Shown here piece by piece: positions 1 through 11,103 of a stretch of 64,000 bases of DNA. The stretch lies in the NCBI GenBank assembly GCA_949128115.1, contig OX421963.1, forward strand, positions 3,224,001 to 3,288,000, read 5' to 3'. Numbering within the stretch: position 1 is the stretch's first letter; every line of letters begins with the position of its first letter. The DNA comes from Anaspis maculata. Its lineage: Eukaryota; Arthropoda; Insecta; Coleoptera; Scraptiidae. Both the position numbers and the translations under genes were made by a program. Below the pieces are notes generated by a model that searched no databases, was not told the origin of the DNA, and saw nothing but the letters and a program-made list of their open reading frames with translations.

Positions 1-264
1 TATGCATATGTTTGAAATCAGAATTTCATAGTCTATCTAAATCTAGCAAAAAATGGGGGTTGCTATTTGAAAGAAAATCGATGATGACACTGCTTGAAGG
101 GAGGGAAGGGAAAATGTAAATAAGAAAAATTGAAATAATCAAGAAATATTTTTCCGGAAGAAAACAGTTCGACCTCTTCAAGCGTTTTTCGAAATTCCTG
201 ACAGGGAAAAAAAAATCCATTATTTTGAACTTTTGACACGCACGGTATAGGTTATCCCAGATTT
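1..264. other. Unassigned AT-rich sequence
   Basis: No gene, RNA or clear repeat structure is visible here. Short open frames on both strands show no recognisable protein motif. Confidence 0.4.
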
Positions 265-366
265 TTGTATCGCCGAGTTTCCGCCTCGACTGCTCCAGCA
301 CTGATGAGACCCGAACAGATCGAAACACGTGTCTGCTGGATTTCGACGGTTAACGGCCGGTCTGTT
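265..366 (+). repeat. Half copy of a MITE related to the one at 29657-29917
   Basis: The segment containing CGAAACACGTGTCTG matches, with scattered differences, the right arm of the foldback element at 29657-29917: same order of blocks (CCGCCTCGA, CTGATGAGA, CACGTGTCTG, CGGTCTG). The left arm is not visible here, so this looks like a truncated copy. No coding capacity is implied. Confidence 0.5.
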
Positions 367-784
367 GTTCTGAAATTACTTCCCTATTTATTTACACCCG
401 AGTTTACATCGTTATGCTTTCGAGTAAAAGCCTCCGCCTTTTCATAAAGAAATCTACACTGGGTCACAAATTGAAGTGGGACATCCAAAAAATTCACCAA
501 ATTCAAATAGCTGTAACTCGCTCGACAAGGATTGGATTGTGAAACAGTTTGCACATAAAATCAAGATTGTTTCTTCTTTTTTCAGAAACTGCAGCTATTT
601 CTGTTGATCATGGCCAAAATATGTCCCATACTGCAGTAATGATGAAAGCGCTGCACTACGGCTAACTTTTGCTTTAGTGCAAGAACTTTTCTGGTAACTT
701 TGTATAGTTTTCAATTTGATTCTGTTAAGCGACGTATGCTGCGAACTCTGCAATTTTATTTCTGCTACTTTGCATAGTTTTGAA

Positions 785-1075
785 GTTTTTTTTTCGTATG
801 AGTTCTTCCAAAACAACGAAATCGACAGAATGGTTTGGCCGGCCTCGTTCCCAGACTTGAGCCCCATCGAACATGTGTGGGACGCGCTCCAAAGAAGACT
901 AGTGAAGCTGCCGGTTCAACTTGCAACGCGAAAATAACAAGTGAGTGCTTTTTTGAGGAATGGACACAAATTCCAGAAGTTTACTTAATAATTTTATAAG
1001 AAACATGCTGAGGGAGGAAGAAGCTGTGCGAGCCAGCGTTGTTGGTTGTTTGTCATTCATTGTGTTGATAAGTAT
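785..1075 (+). pseudogene. Tc1/mariner-type transposase relic (C-terminal part)
   Basis: Translation around 827-900 gives the block WPASFPDLSPIEHVWDALQR, which corresponds to the conserved region holding the last catalytic acidic residue of Tc1-like DDE/D transposases (family pattern WPxxSPDLNPIExxWD). Further downstream, in shifted frames, EEWTQIP and a weak match to the family's C-terminal end can be read. At least one frame change and a stop (TAA at 935) interrupt it. The N-terminal DNA-binding region and the first two catalytic aspartates are not visible. It is a dead fragment of a cut-and-paste transposon. Subfamily cannot be assigned from so little sequence. Confidence 0.7.
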
Positions 1076-1079
1076 TAAA

Positions 1080-1880
1080 AAGCTTAGTGTACCTAGCCTT
1101 GAATATAATCGAGCCGGTTTCCCCCACATCCCTCCATATTTTGCCAGTCGATATGTTTAGTACCTACCTATATCAAAACATATGAAGACTTTTTCCAGTA
1201 TAGTTTTTCCAAAACGTTGATAAAACTGAGATACAAGTGAGAAAGTAAAACGATGATCGAATATCGAGTCGAACAGGTTAAGTCGCACCCCTTTTCCTCC
1301 ACGTTTTAGCAAACAGCCTAAGCCGTCCACCCTCCACCCACCACAAAAAAAAGACAAAACAAATTAGCAGACATTTAATGAACGTTTACAAATGCAGGGA
1401 TGTGATGTTGTAGGTACGTTACATTTTTTTCATACTATGCGATTCAGCACTCGGCACAATATTTAAGCCCGCGTTAATGAAAGTGCACGAACATACGCGA
1501 TCATTTGTGAATGTAATTAATGGAGATTAGAGAAGAGAAGGGTCGTCCGCGGTCCATATATTGATACGTAACAATAATACATGAGGGGCAGGTACATGTA
1601 TATGCATACATAGGTATTGATGAGGAGCTTATTATTTGGTCAAACAAAAACAATATTTGCGAAATAAGTGCTTAGGTAACTACCAGCCACCCTTTGTTGC
1701 ACAGAATGATTTGGGTCTAACAAGCCGGAAAAATATAAATAACAAAACGCAAGTATCTACTTCTTCAGGGCCAGGTAAGGTACAATGATTGTTAGTTCTC
1801 TGCTAGAACTCAAGCGGCTTTATATTAGGAAATCCAGGAGGCCAATTTCGAAATTACCGAAGTGAAGAAGGGTCTCGTTT
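1080..1880. other. Unassigned sequence
   Basis: No convincing coding region, RNA or repeat is visible. Open frames are short and lack family motifs. Confidence 0.35.
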
Positions 1881-1883
1881 TGC

Positions 1884-2035
1884 GAGATTTGCACAAAAAA
1901 GTCGGAATTTGCAATTATTCAGAAATCACAAAAAAAGTCCGAGTTTGCAGAAAAAGTCGGCATTATACTTAGCGCAAAAAGGTCAGAATTCGGAGAAAAA
2001 TTTACCTTCGCAGAAAAAATCAGAATCGTGAAGAA
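1884..2035 (+). repeat. Degenerate short tandem repeat (AAAAAGTCGGAATTTGC-like)
   Basis: About six imperfect units of 18-24 bp share the core GCAGAAAAAGTCGG followed by ATTT. Spacing is irregular, so it is an old minisatellite-like stretch rather than a clean array. Confidence 0.45.
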
Positions 2036-2054
2036 AAGCGCATAGCGTGTAGTG

Positions 2055-2165
2055 AACCGCCCCACTCGGGTGATATCTCAACTGCAGCAACGCCGAGCGA
2101 GGCCAAAAAGTTGGATGGGAGACCGCCGGTGGGTAGTGCCAGTGGGTGAGTCACTGGGCGGGCCT
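2055..2165 (+). repeat. 5S-rRNA-like segment, probable 5S-derived SINE head or 5S pseudogene
   Basis: Bases 2111-2127 (TTGGATGGGAGACCGCC) match the highly conserved 3' half of eukaryotic 5S rRNA. Upstream, 2084-2099 (GCAGCAACGCCGAGCG) resembles the A-box of the 5S internal promoter (family form AAGCAACGTCGGGCG), at about the expected spacing. The 5' end and the terminal stem are not recognisable, so it is not a functional 5S gene. Known SINE3-type elements carry a 5S-derived RNA polymerase III promoter followed by an unrelated body. Here the segment runs into a 17-bp minisatellite (2195-2412). Whether the two form one element is inference. Confidence 0.55.
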
Positions 2166-2194
2166 CACCTGATTCTAGGGCGGGTTTGGTATAA

Positions 2195-2412
2195 CTTATC
2201 GATACACAACTCATCGACAGGATGATTTGCCGACACCCAACTCATCGACAAGACAACTCACCGAAAAGACAACTAATCGACAAGACAACTCGCCGACAGG
2301 ACAACTCCCCGACAAGAAAACTCACCGACAAGACATCTCGCCAACAAGACAACTCGCCGACAGGAAAACTCATCGACAGGGTAACTTGCCGACACCCAAC
2401 TCGCCGACAATT
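2195..2412 (+). repeat. Minisatellite, unit about 16-17 bp (CGACAAGACAACTCGC-like)
   Basis: About a dozen imperfect units of the type CGACAAGACAACTC follow one another, with short interruptions. The array starts just after TATAACTTATCGA. The same repeat occurs in the opposite orientation at 9105-9312, again bordered by TATAACTCATCGA, so this looks like a defined mobile or dispersed unit. The array is open in more than one frame, giving repeated QDNSP- or RQDN-like peptides, but this follows from the unit length and is not evidence of a gene. Confidence 0.75.
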
Positions 2413-2439
2413 CTTTGCCGGAAACTTTGGAGCTCTAAT

Positions 2440-3995
2440 GAGGCCCAGTGTGAGTGTGAAATTCAGAGCCCTATTCCCCACTGAGTTTTCACGTAGCGTT
2501 TCAGGTCTTGCTGAGCCCCCTGTCTCTACAAGTATCGTTTGAGATCTTGATGAACCCCCTTGGGTATCTTCAAATTTTCTGGAGATTTGCTTCACCCTTA
2601 TGACTTGGACGGTTCCTCAGAGCCCTATTAGGCCCCCTTGTCTTCATGTCGCATTTGTAGCCCTGCTGAGCCCCTTTGTACCTTGCATTAGTTTTCAAAG
2701 CTCCATAGTTAGCTCCTGTGTGTCTTCTTGTGTTGGTCGAAATCCTACTGGCCCCCCTCTTGTGTCTTCGAGTGTCGTGTGGAACCCTAATGGGCCAGGC
2801 AGGCCTTCTTGCGATTTTCAAAGCTTTATCCTGCTTTAAGTCTATATTGAAGCCTTTCAAGCCCTGTTAAGCCCCCTTTATATCTTCAAATATCGCTTGG
2901 AGTCCTAATGAGCCCCCTTGTGTCGTCAATCATTATCGTTCGCATCCTTGGTGACCCCTTCTGATTTCTCTAAGGTTTCTGGAATTTTCGAAAGCTCCCT
3001 TGTGCCTTCTTAGGTTTCTCGGAGCCCTATGTGCTCCCTCTGTGTCTTTGTGTTTAATTTGTAGCCCTGCTGGGCCCTTTTTCCATTGCTTCAGTTTTCA
3101 AAGCTCTAGTTAGCTCCTGTAAGTCACTAGGTGCTGGTTGAAGTCCTACAGGGTCCCCTATTTGTCTTTAAGTATCACTTGGAGCCCTAGTGAGCCCCGT
3201 CAGGCCTTCTTGCGATTTTCAGAGCCCTATTCTCCCTTGTGTCTACATCAAAGCATTTCAAACCCTGCTGAGCCCCCTTTCATCTTCAAGTATCGTTTGA
3301 AGCCCTATTGAGCCCCTTGTGTCTTCAGATATCGTTTGCGGCCCAAGTGCCCTCCTTCTGATTTTTTGATGTTTCTGGAATCTGAGAAACCTCCTTTTTA
3401 CCTTTTACCTAGGTTTCTCACAGCCCTATGTGGCCCCCTGGTGTCTTCATGTTGCATTTGTAGCTTTGCTAAGCCCCTTTCTACAATGTGCTAGTTTTCC
3501 AAGCTCTAGTTAGCTCCTTTTAGTCTTTATGTGTTGGTCAAAGTTCTACGGGGCGCCCTCTCGTGTCCCCAAGTGTCATTTGGAGCCCCAGTGAGCCCCG
3601 TCAGGCGTTCGTCCGATTTTTAGACGCCTCTCCTCTCTTGTGTCTACAATGAAGCGTTTCAAGCCCTTATGAGCCCCCTTGTATATTCAAGTATCGTTTG
3701 GAGACCTATTAAGCCCCCTTGTGTCTTCAATTATTGTTGCAGACCAGGTGACCCACTTCTAATTTCTCGAAGTTTCTGAAATCTTACATATCTCCTTTGT
3801 GCCTTATTAAGTTTTTCAGAGCCCTATGTGGCCCCCCTTTGTCTTTATGTTTCATTTGTAGCCCTTCTGAGCCCCATTTTACAATGTGTTAGTTTTCCAC
3901 GCTCTAGTTAGCTCTTGTTAGTCTTAATGTGTCGGTAAAAGTTCTACGGGGCCCCCTCGTGTCCCCAAGTGTCATTTGGAGCTCCAGTGAGCCCC
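2440..3995 (+). repeat. GAGCCCC-rich satellite, higher-order period about 400 bp
   Basis: Degenerate units of about 35-50 bp built around GAGCCCCCTTGTGTCTTC continue across the stretch. A higher-order repeat is visible: the marker block CGATTTTCAGAGCC/TTGTGTCTAC recurs near 2812, 3213 and 3614. The same family fills 16.1-18.2 kb and 18.55-18.83 kb. No open frame has features of a gene. Confidence 0.8.
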
Positions 3996-5085
3996 GAGGT
4001 CAAGCCTAAAAGAGGCTGGCACAGCTACCCTGAGAAAGAAGTCGAAGAAAAGTTCAAGGAAGTTCCTGTTGAACAAGACAAACCTGTAGATATTCCAGCT
4101 GAAAAAGAGCCAAAAGTAGCCACAGGCTGGCGTAGGGGACCTAAAAAAACTGCTGAAAAGAAACCGAAAGAAGAAACAAGTGGCTGAACAAGCAGAAGAA
4201 ATCCAAACAACCTCAAGATGAACCAAAGAGAGTAATCCCAAAGCTGAAGAAATTCCTTAAAACAAACAAGACATTGTTTTGAAACGCGCAAAGCCAGAGA
4301 GGATTCACTGAAAAAAATAAACGCTGGAAGAAGCGACTTTGAAACAACCGTTTGCTCAGAAAGCACGAGAAGTGCCCGTAGAAGAAACTAAGCCGTTTGA
4401 AATGAGCGGAATGAAAACAGAAGAAGACAAGGAAGTGCACAAGGAGAAACGCAGGTAACGCTAGAGGTGGCGTTGAAATTAACGCGGAAGAAGTTGAGGA
4501 GGAAATTCAAATTGTACAAGGCGTACTGATGTTGAACTCCAAGAAACTGAAGTTGAAGAAATCAAGAGGATCCAAGCGCGAAACGGTAAGATACCTGCTG
4601 AAGAATAATGATCGGTTAAAACTAAACCGGTGCCGAGAGACGGTGAAAAAACACAAGGAACCAAAGCCTGAGGTAGTCGAAGAATCTCAACCTGTCGTGG
4701 AAGAAGTTGAAGAAATTAGAAAGGTTTAAAGCAGTGAAAATGCCAAAACCAACTGAAACTGTTACCGAGGCTGAAGACACGATTGTGCTGAAGGTAGACG
4801 ATTAGCCTGAAGAAAAGCCTGAGCGTGTAAAACAAGAAATGACACAAGAAGAAGTACCAGAAGTGGTAAACCTGAAGCCGGTGGATGGAGGTAAGAAAGC
4901 AGAGGTTACTGAAGATTTTGAAGGAGTTTCGTTGAAACCAGTACCAACGTTCAAAGATCAAGAAGCAGAAGTGACAGACAAAGAGGAGAAACCGCACAGG
5001 AAGAAGTACAAAAATGTTGAATTGCTTGAAGACGCTGAACGAGTGAGACATAATTCGGGTTCAAGAGAAAAACCTTTATTATCCC
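3990..5085 (+). pseudogene. Decayed PEVK/titin-like coding fragment
   Basis: Several adjoining open pieces on the + strand encode charged, low-complexity protein rich in E, K, P and V: EVPVEQDKPVDIPAEKEP and TGWRRGPKKTAEKK near 4050-4170, VLKRAKPER near 4280, then VNLKPVDGGKKAEV and GVSLKPVPTFKDQEAEV at 4866-4980. Repeated (V/S)xLKPV and WRRGPKK modules are typical of the elastic PEVK-type region of insect titin (Sallimus). The reading frame is broken by several stops (for example TAG at 4803) and frameshifts, so it cannot make this protein. It begins right at the edge of the GAGCCCC satellite. Assignment to titin rests on composition and short motifs only; another K/E/P/V-rich repeat protein is possible. 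Confidence 0.45.
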
Positions 5086-5126
5086 CAATAGTTGAATACA
5101 GGATGTCTTCTATGTCAAACATTCTG

Positions 5127-5420
5127 TACAGGGTGTTACAGTTATGGTGTTACAAACTTCAAAGATTGACTCGCTATGAAAAGCCATGTTTAAAAGTATT
5201 ATAACCGGTGACTGAAAATGCTTGATCTAAGAGACACAAGATGTTCAATCTGACTTTTTAAAGTCTTGCTTGCCGTAACTTTTGAACCGTTAAACCGATT
5301 TTAATCAAATTTAAATTCAAGTTTATTAAAATAATAAGTTTTTTATCGAGAAATAATCACGAGTTCTATCGAAAAGAGCTTTCAGAGACATAGATAATAG
5401 GGGATGATGGTCTTCAGTGA
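5127..5420 (+). mobile_element. Left half of a TACAGGGTG-ended foldback element
   Basis: It starts with TACAGGGTGTTACAGTTATG, whose counterpart in reverse complement ends a related fragment at 37376. Internally it has the block AACTTTTGAACCGTTAAACC followed by a TTTGATT-type stretch, shared with fragments at 12560, 22190, 37180, 50410 and 51070. The opposite arm is not found nearby. It is a truncated non-autonomous DNA element. Confidence 0.55.
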
Positions 5421-7016
5421 GCAAGTAATCGGCGAAGTTGATTAAAGCGTTATCCAAGTGCGAATATTAATTGACGTGTATAATAGCAGTACGCAGTAAT
5501 AACCAGTGTGTTTAAACGTTCGTCTCTCAATTATAAAGGACCCAACGCAAATCTGTAGCAATATCCACTGTTAAATTTGAACCACTCTGTATAGGTAGCT
5601 CAGGTAGGTACCTAAGAAGTACGGTGGGTACCTGGGATGTGGATGCCAACAAAGCAAAGAAAAATATACCGCTGAATTTCTTTATCAAACCAATTTTCGC
5701 GTCGGGTACAGGTTTCAATTTTCCACCTTTCCGTGTGATGACGGAAAGCGTATCGTGTGCAGAAGGAGAGATCTTTTAATCGAACAATTATGCCGGCCGG
5801 CGTGCCGTAAGCATGGGACGTCGTAAGGTGTGAGTGAGTTCATGTGTCCTGATTAAGGAAACCCGAGATTTTTGCACCTGAGGACACGTCGCGACGTCAG
5901 GTGGGGAGGTGTGTGCATCAGATGTCCGAGTTTCTTATTTATTGCGTTAACGAACAGTTGCCTGGGGAAACGAATATAATTATTATTGCCGACTCGATGA
6001 TGATGATGATGATGACGCGACTTTGTCGAACCCTATCGATAGTTTTTTGTTTTTGCTCATCCGTCGCCTTCTTTGTCGTTCAAATCCAGACCTTGATGCT
6101 CTCACTCTGTTTCTTTCCAGTTTGCACCATCCCCCTTCTACTACACCACCTTAAAGGTGGTGATTATGAGGATCTGATGCTTATTACGTAAATTGAAATT
6201 ATCGAAACAAACAATATCCGCGGCTAGCTAGAGAGAATAAGAGAATTGTTCCTGTATAACTAGGTATCAAAGGAAATTGCAAGTTGCGCGATAACATTAC
6301 GTGTTGCATTGCATTTGTTTCATTATATTAAGGGTAGGTCGAGGGGTAGGTATAGCTTATGAAACCTGTTTCATTTTTTATTGCGCTTATTACGTAGACA
6401 CCCTAGGTCGTACACCGTGAATTAAAGAAAAGCTTATACCTATACGGCTTTGTATTTTTTTTCCAAGCGCCTATTTGAAATATTCGGTAAATCCGAGTTA
6501 ACTCAGCCGCATCAGCGAAAATGTGTGCTTTTGACAGTTATATCCATCGTTTCCTTCTCTTCAATCGTCCTTTATTTATTCGCGTACACACGCTTGTCTA
6601 CGGTACCTACATACAAACCCTGCAACTGATGGCTCGATACTATAATCAAAGTATACACGTCATCATCACTCACATATTTGAGGCAAATTGAATCAATATC
6701 AACGATTTGTCCTTGCACTTCTTGTCAAGGCACAATATTGAGACGGATTTCAACCACCGGTTTTGTTTGACGACATTCTGATTCGTTCTGAATAATTTGA
6801 AGACAAAAACCAATTATTATTTGCGGATTGTGTTGGAACAAATAAATTTGTTGGAGCTTGGGAAGGATTAAGGATTACAAGGTTAATCTAGCATCCCTTG
6901 AAGCTTTCGACAAAATTTGCTGCTACATTCAGATATAGTTGCAAGGGAAAATAAGATCCCTCCTCCTGTGACTACTACTCTTGCTGAATGACTTAGTGCA
7001 TACAGGGCCTCAACCG
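5421..7016. other. Unassigned sequence with a short ATG microsatellite
   Basis: No gene is recognisable. A (GAT)n/(ATG)n run lies at about 5996-6015. TAGGTACCTA-type short palindromic motifs occur, as elsewhere in the window. Confidence 0.35.
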
Positions 7017-8580
7017 CAATCCGATCCGCTTCGGATTCCCCTGAATTTTCGCCTTTTTTCCTATAATTTCACACAGTCCACTTCAATACTTCATTTGTTC
7101 TCGATTGATCCAACATATTATCATTGATTGATCATTGGTCTTTCGAGCCGGACTGCTGAAATTCGGATAATCTATCTGCAAATTTGGGTAAACTCAAGTC
7201 AGCACAAGTAGAGCGCGTGTTCTCTTCCGATTTTCCACCAACGATCCGCTGATTGATGTACGAATTGAATACCGTCACATTTTGACATCAATCTTCTCCA
7301 TTTCTCGCTATTAGAACTATCCAACAGCTTTCCATGAATGAAGCAAAAAATGTATCCGATCCGCTTCAGATTCTTCTGAATTTTCGCCTTTTTTCCTATA
7401 ATTCCATACAGCCCACTGTAATACTCCATTTGTTCTCGATTAATCCAACATATTTTTGGTCCTTCGAGCCGGACTGCTGACATTCGGAAAATATATCTGC
7501 TTTGGGTAAACCCAAGTCAGCACAAGTAGAGCGCGTGTCTTGTTCCAATTTTCAAATTTAATTCGATTGAATACCGTCACATTTTGGCATCAATCTTCTC
7601 CACTTCTCGCTATAAGAACTATCTAACAGCTTTCTATGAATGAAGCAAAAAATTTATCCGATCCGCTTCAGATTTTTCTGAATTTTCGCCTTTTTTCCTG
7701 TAATTCCATACAGCCCACTGTAATACTCCATTTGTTCTCGATTAATCCAACATATTTTTGGTCCTTCGAGCCGGACTGCTGACATTCGGAAAATGTATCT
7801 GCTTTGGGTAAATCCAAGTCAGCACAAGTACAGCGCGTGTTTTGTTCCAATTTTTAAATTGAATTCGATTGAATACCGTCACATTTTGGCATCAATCTTC
7901 TCCACTTCTCGCTATAAGAACTATCCAACAGCTTTCTATGGATGAGGCAAAAAATTGATCCGATCCGCTTCAGATTCTTCTGAATTTACCCTTTTTTCCT
8001 ATAATTCCACACAGCCCACTGTAATACTCCATTTGTTCTCGATAAATCCAACATATTTTTGGTCCTTCGAGCCGGACTGCTGACATTCGGAAAATGTATC
8101 TGCTTTGGGTAAATCCAAGTCAGAACAAGTAGAGCGCGTGTTTTGTTCCAATTTTTAAATTGAATTCGATTGAATACCGTCACATTTTGGCATCAATCTT
8201 CTCCACTTCTCGCTATAAGAACTATCTAACAGCTTTCCATGGATGAGGCAAAAAATTAATCCGATCTGCTTCAGTTTCTTCTGAATTTTCGCCTTTTTTC
8301 CTATAATTTAATACAGTTCATTTTGATACTTCATTTGTTCTCGATTATTCCAACATATTTTAGGTCCTTCAAGCCGGATTGCTGACATTCCGAAAATGTA
8401 ACTGCAAATTTGGGTAAATAAAAGTCAGAACAAGTAGAGCGCGTGTTTTGTTCCGATTTTTCTCCAACGATCCGCTGATTGTTGTACGAACTGAATACAG
8501 TCACATTTTGGCATAAATTTTCTCAATTTCTCAATATAAGAACTACTTATCCAACAGGATGAGGCAAAAAAATTTCCTCA
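7017..8580 (+). repeat. Satellite with about 300-bp units, five copies
   Basis: The marker TCCGATCCGCTTCAGATTC-like starts at 7017, 7351, 7657, 7957 and 8257, giving unit lengths of 334, 306, 300 and 300 bp. Other shared blocks are CCAACATATTTTTGGTCC, GAGCCGGACTGCTGACATTC and GAATACCGTCACATTTTGGC. Inner copies are most alike and edge copies most diverged, as expected for a tandem array evolving by unequal exchange. Overlapping open frames on the minus strand recur with the unit and are not evidence of a gene. Confidence 0.9.
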
Positions 8581-8864
8581 CGCAAGTTCTGTCATTCTTT
8601 GCAGTTTTTACGTGGATGATTTAGCGCTGAGCGCTTCCAGTTTTGATCAAATTAATGTTGACACTGTTTCATTATCTGACTGGGTTGTTTGAGTCTGGTG
8701 GATTTGAGCTGGAAAAATGGTCCTCCAATTCGCATATTTGTTGGCAGATTGTTTTATCTTCGATTTACCTATGAAAGAAGACGCCAGTTTTGATCCTAAC
8801 GCAAAGGAAGTTCTCGGGTTTCAGTTGAAGATTACTTGAGTTCTTTGATTAATAGACAACTTGG
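8581..8864. other. Short unassigned spacer
   Basis: No gene or repeat recognised between the satellite and the tRNA-like SINE. Confidence 0.3.
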
Positions 8865-9062
8865 ACATGGTAAAGCCGTGTAACATCGCATGGGGTCGGC
8901 ACCATCGTTCTTACTATGCGACACACGTGCGTCTTGCATTTGGCAATCATTATTTGTTTGTTTTCGAGACGCGAATCCGAGCGTTAACAGTGGGACTTGA
9001 ACCCACGACCTCTGGTGTGGTGGTCGAACGCGCTGACCACCACACCACAAGCTGCTCAAGTC
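8865..9062 (-). repeat. tRNA-derived SINE (minus strand)
   Basis: Read on the minus strand from 9062, a tRNA-like head carries an A-box-like stretch (TGGTGTGGTGGTCAGCGCG) and a clear B-box (GTGGGTTCAAGTCCC, about 8991-9005). Between them, at 9014-9048, GGTGTGGTGGTC and GACCACCACACC form a perfect 12-bp hairpin. No proper seven-base anticodon loop is formed, so this is a SINE or tRNA pseudogene rather than a working tRNA. The body continues to about 8865. Confidence 0.6.
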
Positions 9063-9104
9063 AGGCAATTAAGTTCTTTGATTCGAAAACAACAGGGACA
9101 GGGT

Positions 9105-9312
9105 CAGGTGCTGTCGGCAAGTTTTCCTAGTTTTCCTGTCGATGAATAGGGTCTCGGCAGGTTATCCTGGCGATGAGGTGAGTGTCGGCAACTTATCCTT
9201 GTCGATGAATTATTGTCCTGTCACCGAGTTGTCTTGTCGGTGAGTTGTCCTGTCGCCGAGTTGTCTTGTCGGTGAGTTGTCTTCTCGATGAGTTATACCC
9301 AACCCATTCTTC
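9105..9312 (-). repeat. Minisatellite, reverse copy of the array at 2195-2412
   Basis: Units such as GAGTTGTCTTGTCGGTGA are the reverse complement of the units at 2195-2412. The array ends at GATGAGTTATACCCAACCC, matching the TATAACTTATCGA border of the other array. Two inverted copies 7 kb apart suggest dispersal of a defined element. Confidence 0.75.
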
Positions 9313-10375
9313 CTGCTTCCAGCTTGGCCATGTGGGAAACTTTTATGCAGCAGTCGTCAACTTTATCGCAGCTGAAGATTCCTTGCCACTCTTGAAACAT
9401 TTCCGAAGGATCCTATTACAGCTGTATTACACTACACAATTTATTCAACAATCTATCAAATCAACAATCAAGTTCATTGTTTTTTGACATTATTTTGGCC
9501 GATTGTTCAAAAAATTGTAAACGAAATTGTGCAGTGTAAACTGGAGCTCTGTGCAGCGCTCTTTTGTCCAAGTTGATAGAATTTCTTCTGAGAACTTTCG
9601 AAAATTTGGTCCAATTTCAACAAATCTTCTTTGCTTTTTCGGATTCAGCCATCGTGGTTCGAGGAGGACACATTCGTCGCCGGACCGCTGGAATACTTTT
9701 GTAAGTAACCGAATCAAGAGCATTCGAGAGAATGTTTCGAGCTCAGGGTTGGATTTGCCTTCTCGCAGGGCATATATCTACTTATTTACTGTAATAATTG
9801 ATTATGCTTGTGTAAATAATTAAGCATGAGAACCTCAGCATTCCTTATACAGAGTAGACAGTTGAGGTTTTGTCTGAACTGATACGCTACAGGGGCCTTG
9901 TGCATTATCCCCTGGCCGCACGATGCGGGATTAGCGAAAGGCTCTGTGTAGCTCGTTGAGGGTACCATTGTACGTTTCATTATCACGGTGTTTACTTAGA
10001 CTTCGGCTGGGATTTATGTGATGTTTCCATAATGCCTATACATAGAAGGCCAAGTCGTGTATTCAGTAAGGCTGAGCGGAATTGTTTTAGAGTCATATCG
10101 ATTCAAGAATAAGTTGAAGTTGGATTTAATACTGAATTGACCTGAGGTCAATTCATGAGAGAAGCATTATGCTCACACCCGTTTTTGTCTTTTCAGAACC
10201 AGATGACCATGCCCAAACCGCCGCCTTCTTCAACTTGGTTTCAAGATTGTCAGTTGGATTGTTTCATTAATTTGTAAAGTTGATTGTTAATGAAACCAGA
10301 TGTTAATTTTAATCATTGTTTCACTTTTCGTTTTGGGTAACGATATGCCCTTCCGGCATTTATTGACCTAGTCTA
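9313..10375. other. Unassigned sequence
   Basis: No recognisable gene. Open frames are short and without motifs on either strand. Confidence 0.35.
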
Positions 10376-10377
10376 TT

Positions 10378-10706
10378 TTTTTATTTTTTTTTGGCCCTGC
10401 ATTAACAGGTTATTAGCAGGTTTTTGCCGTCGGGGTTTTTTCTTTAACGATAACAATGAGGACGATAACAACGAAGTACTGTAAGATTTGCATCTTTGGA
10501 TCAGTGGGGGATTTATCAGTGGGGTTTTGTTTCGATGGCTTTCTCGTTTCTTCCCTTTTCCCGGGGGGCATCACCGCACGATAGTAGATGCCCCAGTATA
10601 AGAGACGCGTGAAAAAGTCCATCTGGCCCAGTGCGGATTTGAACCCGGAACCTTCGCCTTTGAAAGCGAGGCCGAGCTCACCGTGCTACCGACCTACAGT
10701 CAATTG
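10378..10706 (-). repeat. tRNA-derived SINE with A-rich tail (minus strand)
   Basis: On the minus strand from 10706, a tRNA-like head shows a D-arm/A-box region (GGTCGGTAGCACGGTGAGCT), an anticodon-arm-like hairpin with loop TTTCAAA, and a B-box (GGGTTCAAATCC) at about 10638-10649. The body runs on to an A-rich tail, seen on the + strand as a T-rich stretch at about 10375-10392. Head, body and A tail in that order are the usual SINE layout. Confidence 0.65.
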
Positions 10707-11103
10707 ATCGTTCTACACTTGTGCTTCCGTGTTCGTCTTCAATCGACTTTTCTCTAATAGGTGATTTACACAAAGGCAATTTATTGAAAAAATCTCATAT
10801 CCTACCTAAACTTTATTTTATTTGATAACTTTGGTTTTTCTCAAAGAACCGTTGACTTATATCATAAAGATAGTGTCACGGATTGCGCGTTTGGGTCCTT
10901 TCATAATTAGACAATCGTTTGAAACACACAATGTACTGCGTACTACTATAAATACAACTTCTATAATTATTCCCGTTATGGGTATATCGCCAGTCACTAC
11001 TCGCTACTGTTATCGCTTCGAACCCAAGACTGGTCTGTCGACCAAGCCATTGGTGTTTATATACCTCCGACTGTTATTCTGGGAGTTTCCACCGGTTATC
11101 AAG
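10707..11103. other. Unassigned sequence
   Basis: No gene recognised. It may be an upstream, more decayed part of the LINE relic that follows. Confidence 0.3.

Noticed and set aside
2055..2165. Functional 5S rRNA gene
   Set aside because: Only the internal promoter-like half matches. The 5' part and the closing stem are absent.
2195..2412. Regular short repeats resembling a CRISPR array
   Set aside because: Units are contiguous and degenerate without unique spacers, and the window is plainly eukaryotic. It is a minisatellite.
7199..8183. Recurring minus-strand peptides in the 300-bp satellite
   Set aside because: The repetition follows from the DNA unit. Frames are broken differently in each unit and no start or splice context supports a gene.
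10620..10706. Candidate selenocysteine tRNA because the anticodon-like loop reads TCA
   Set aside because: The acceptor stem is not paired and the long extra arm of tRNA-Sec is missing. The A-rich tail and body point to a SINE.
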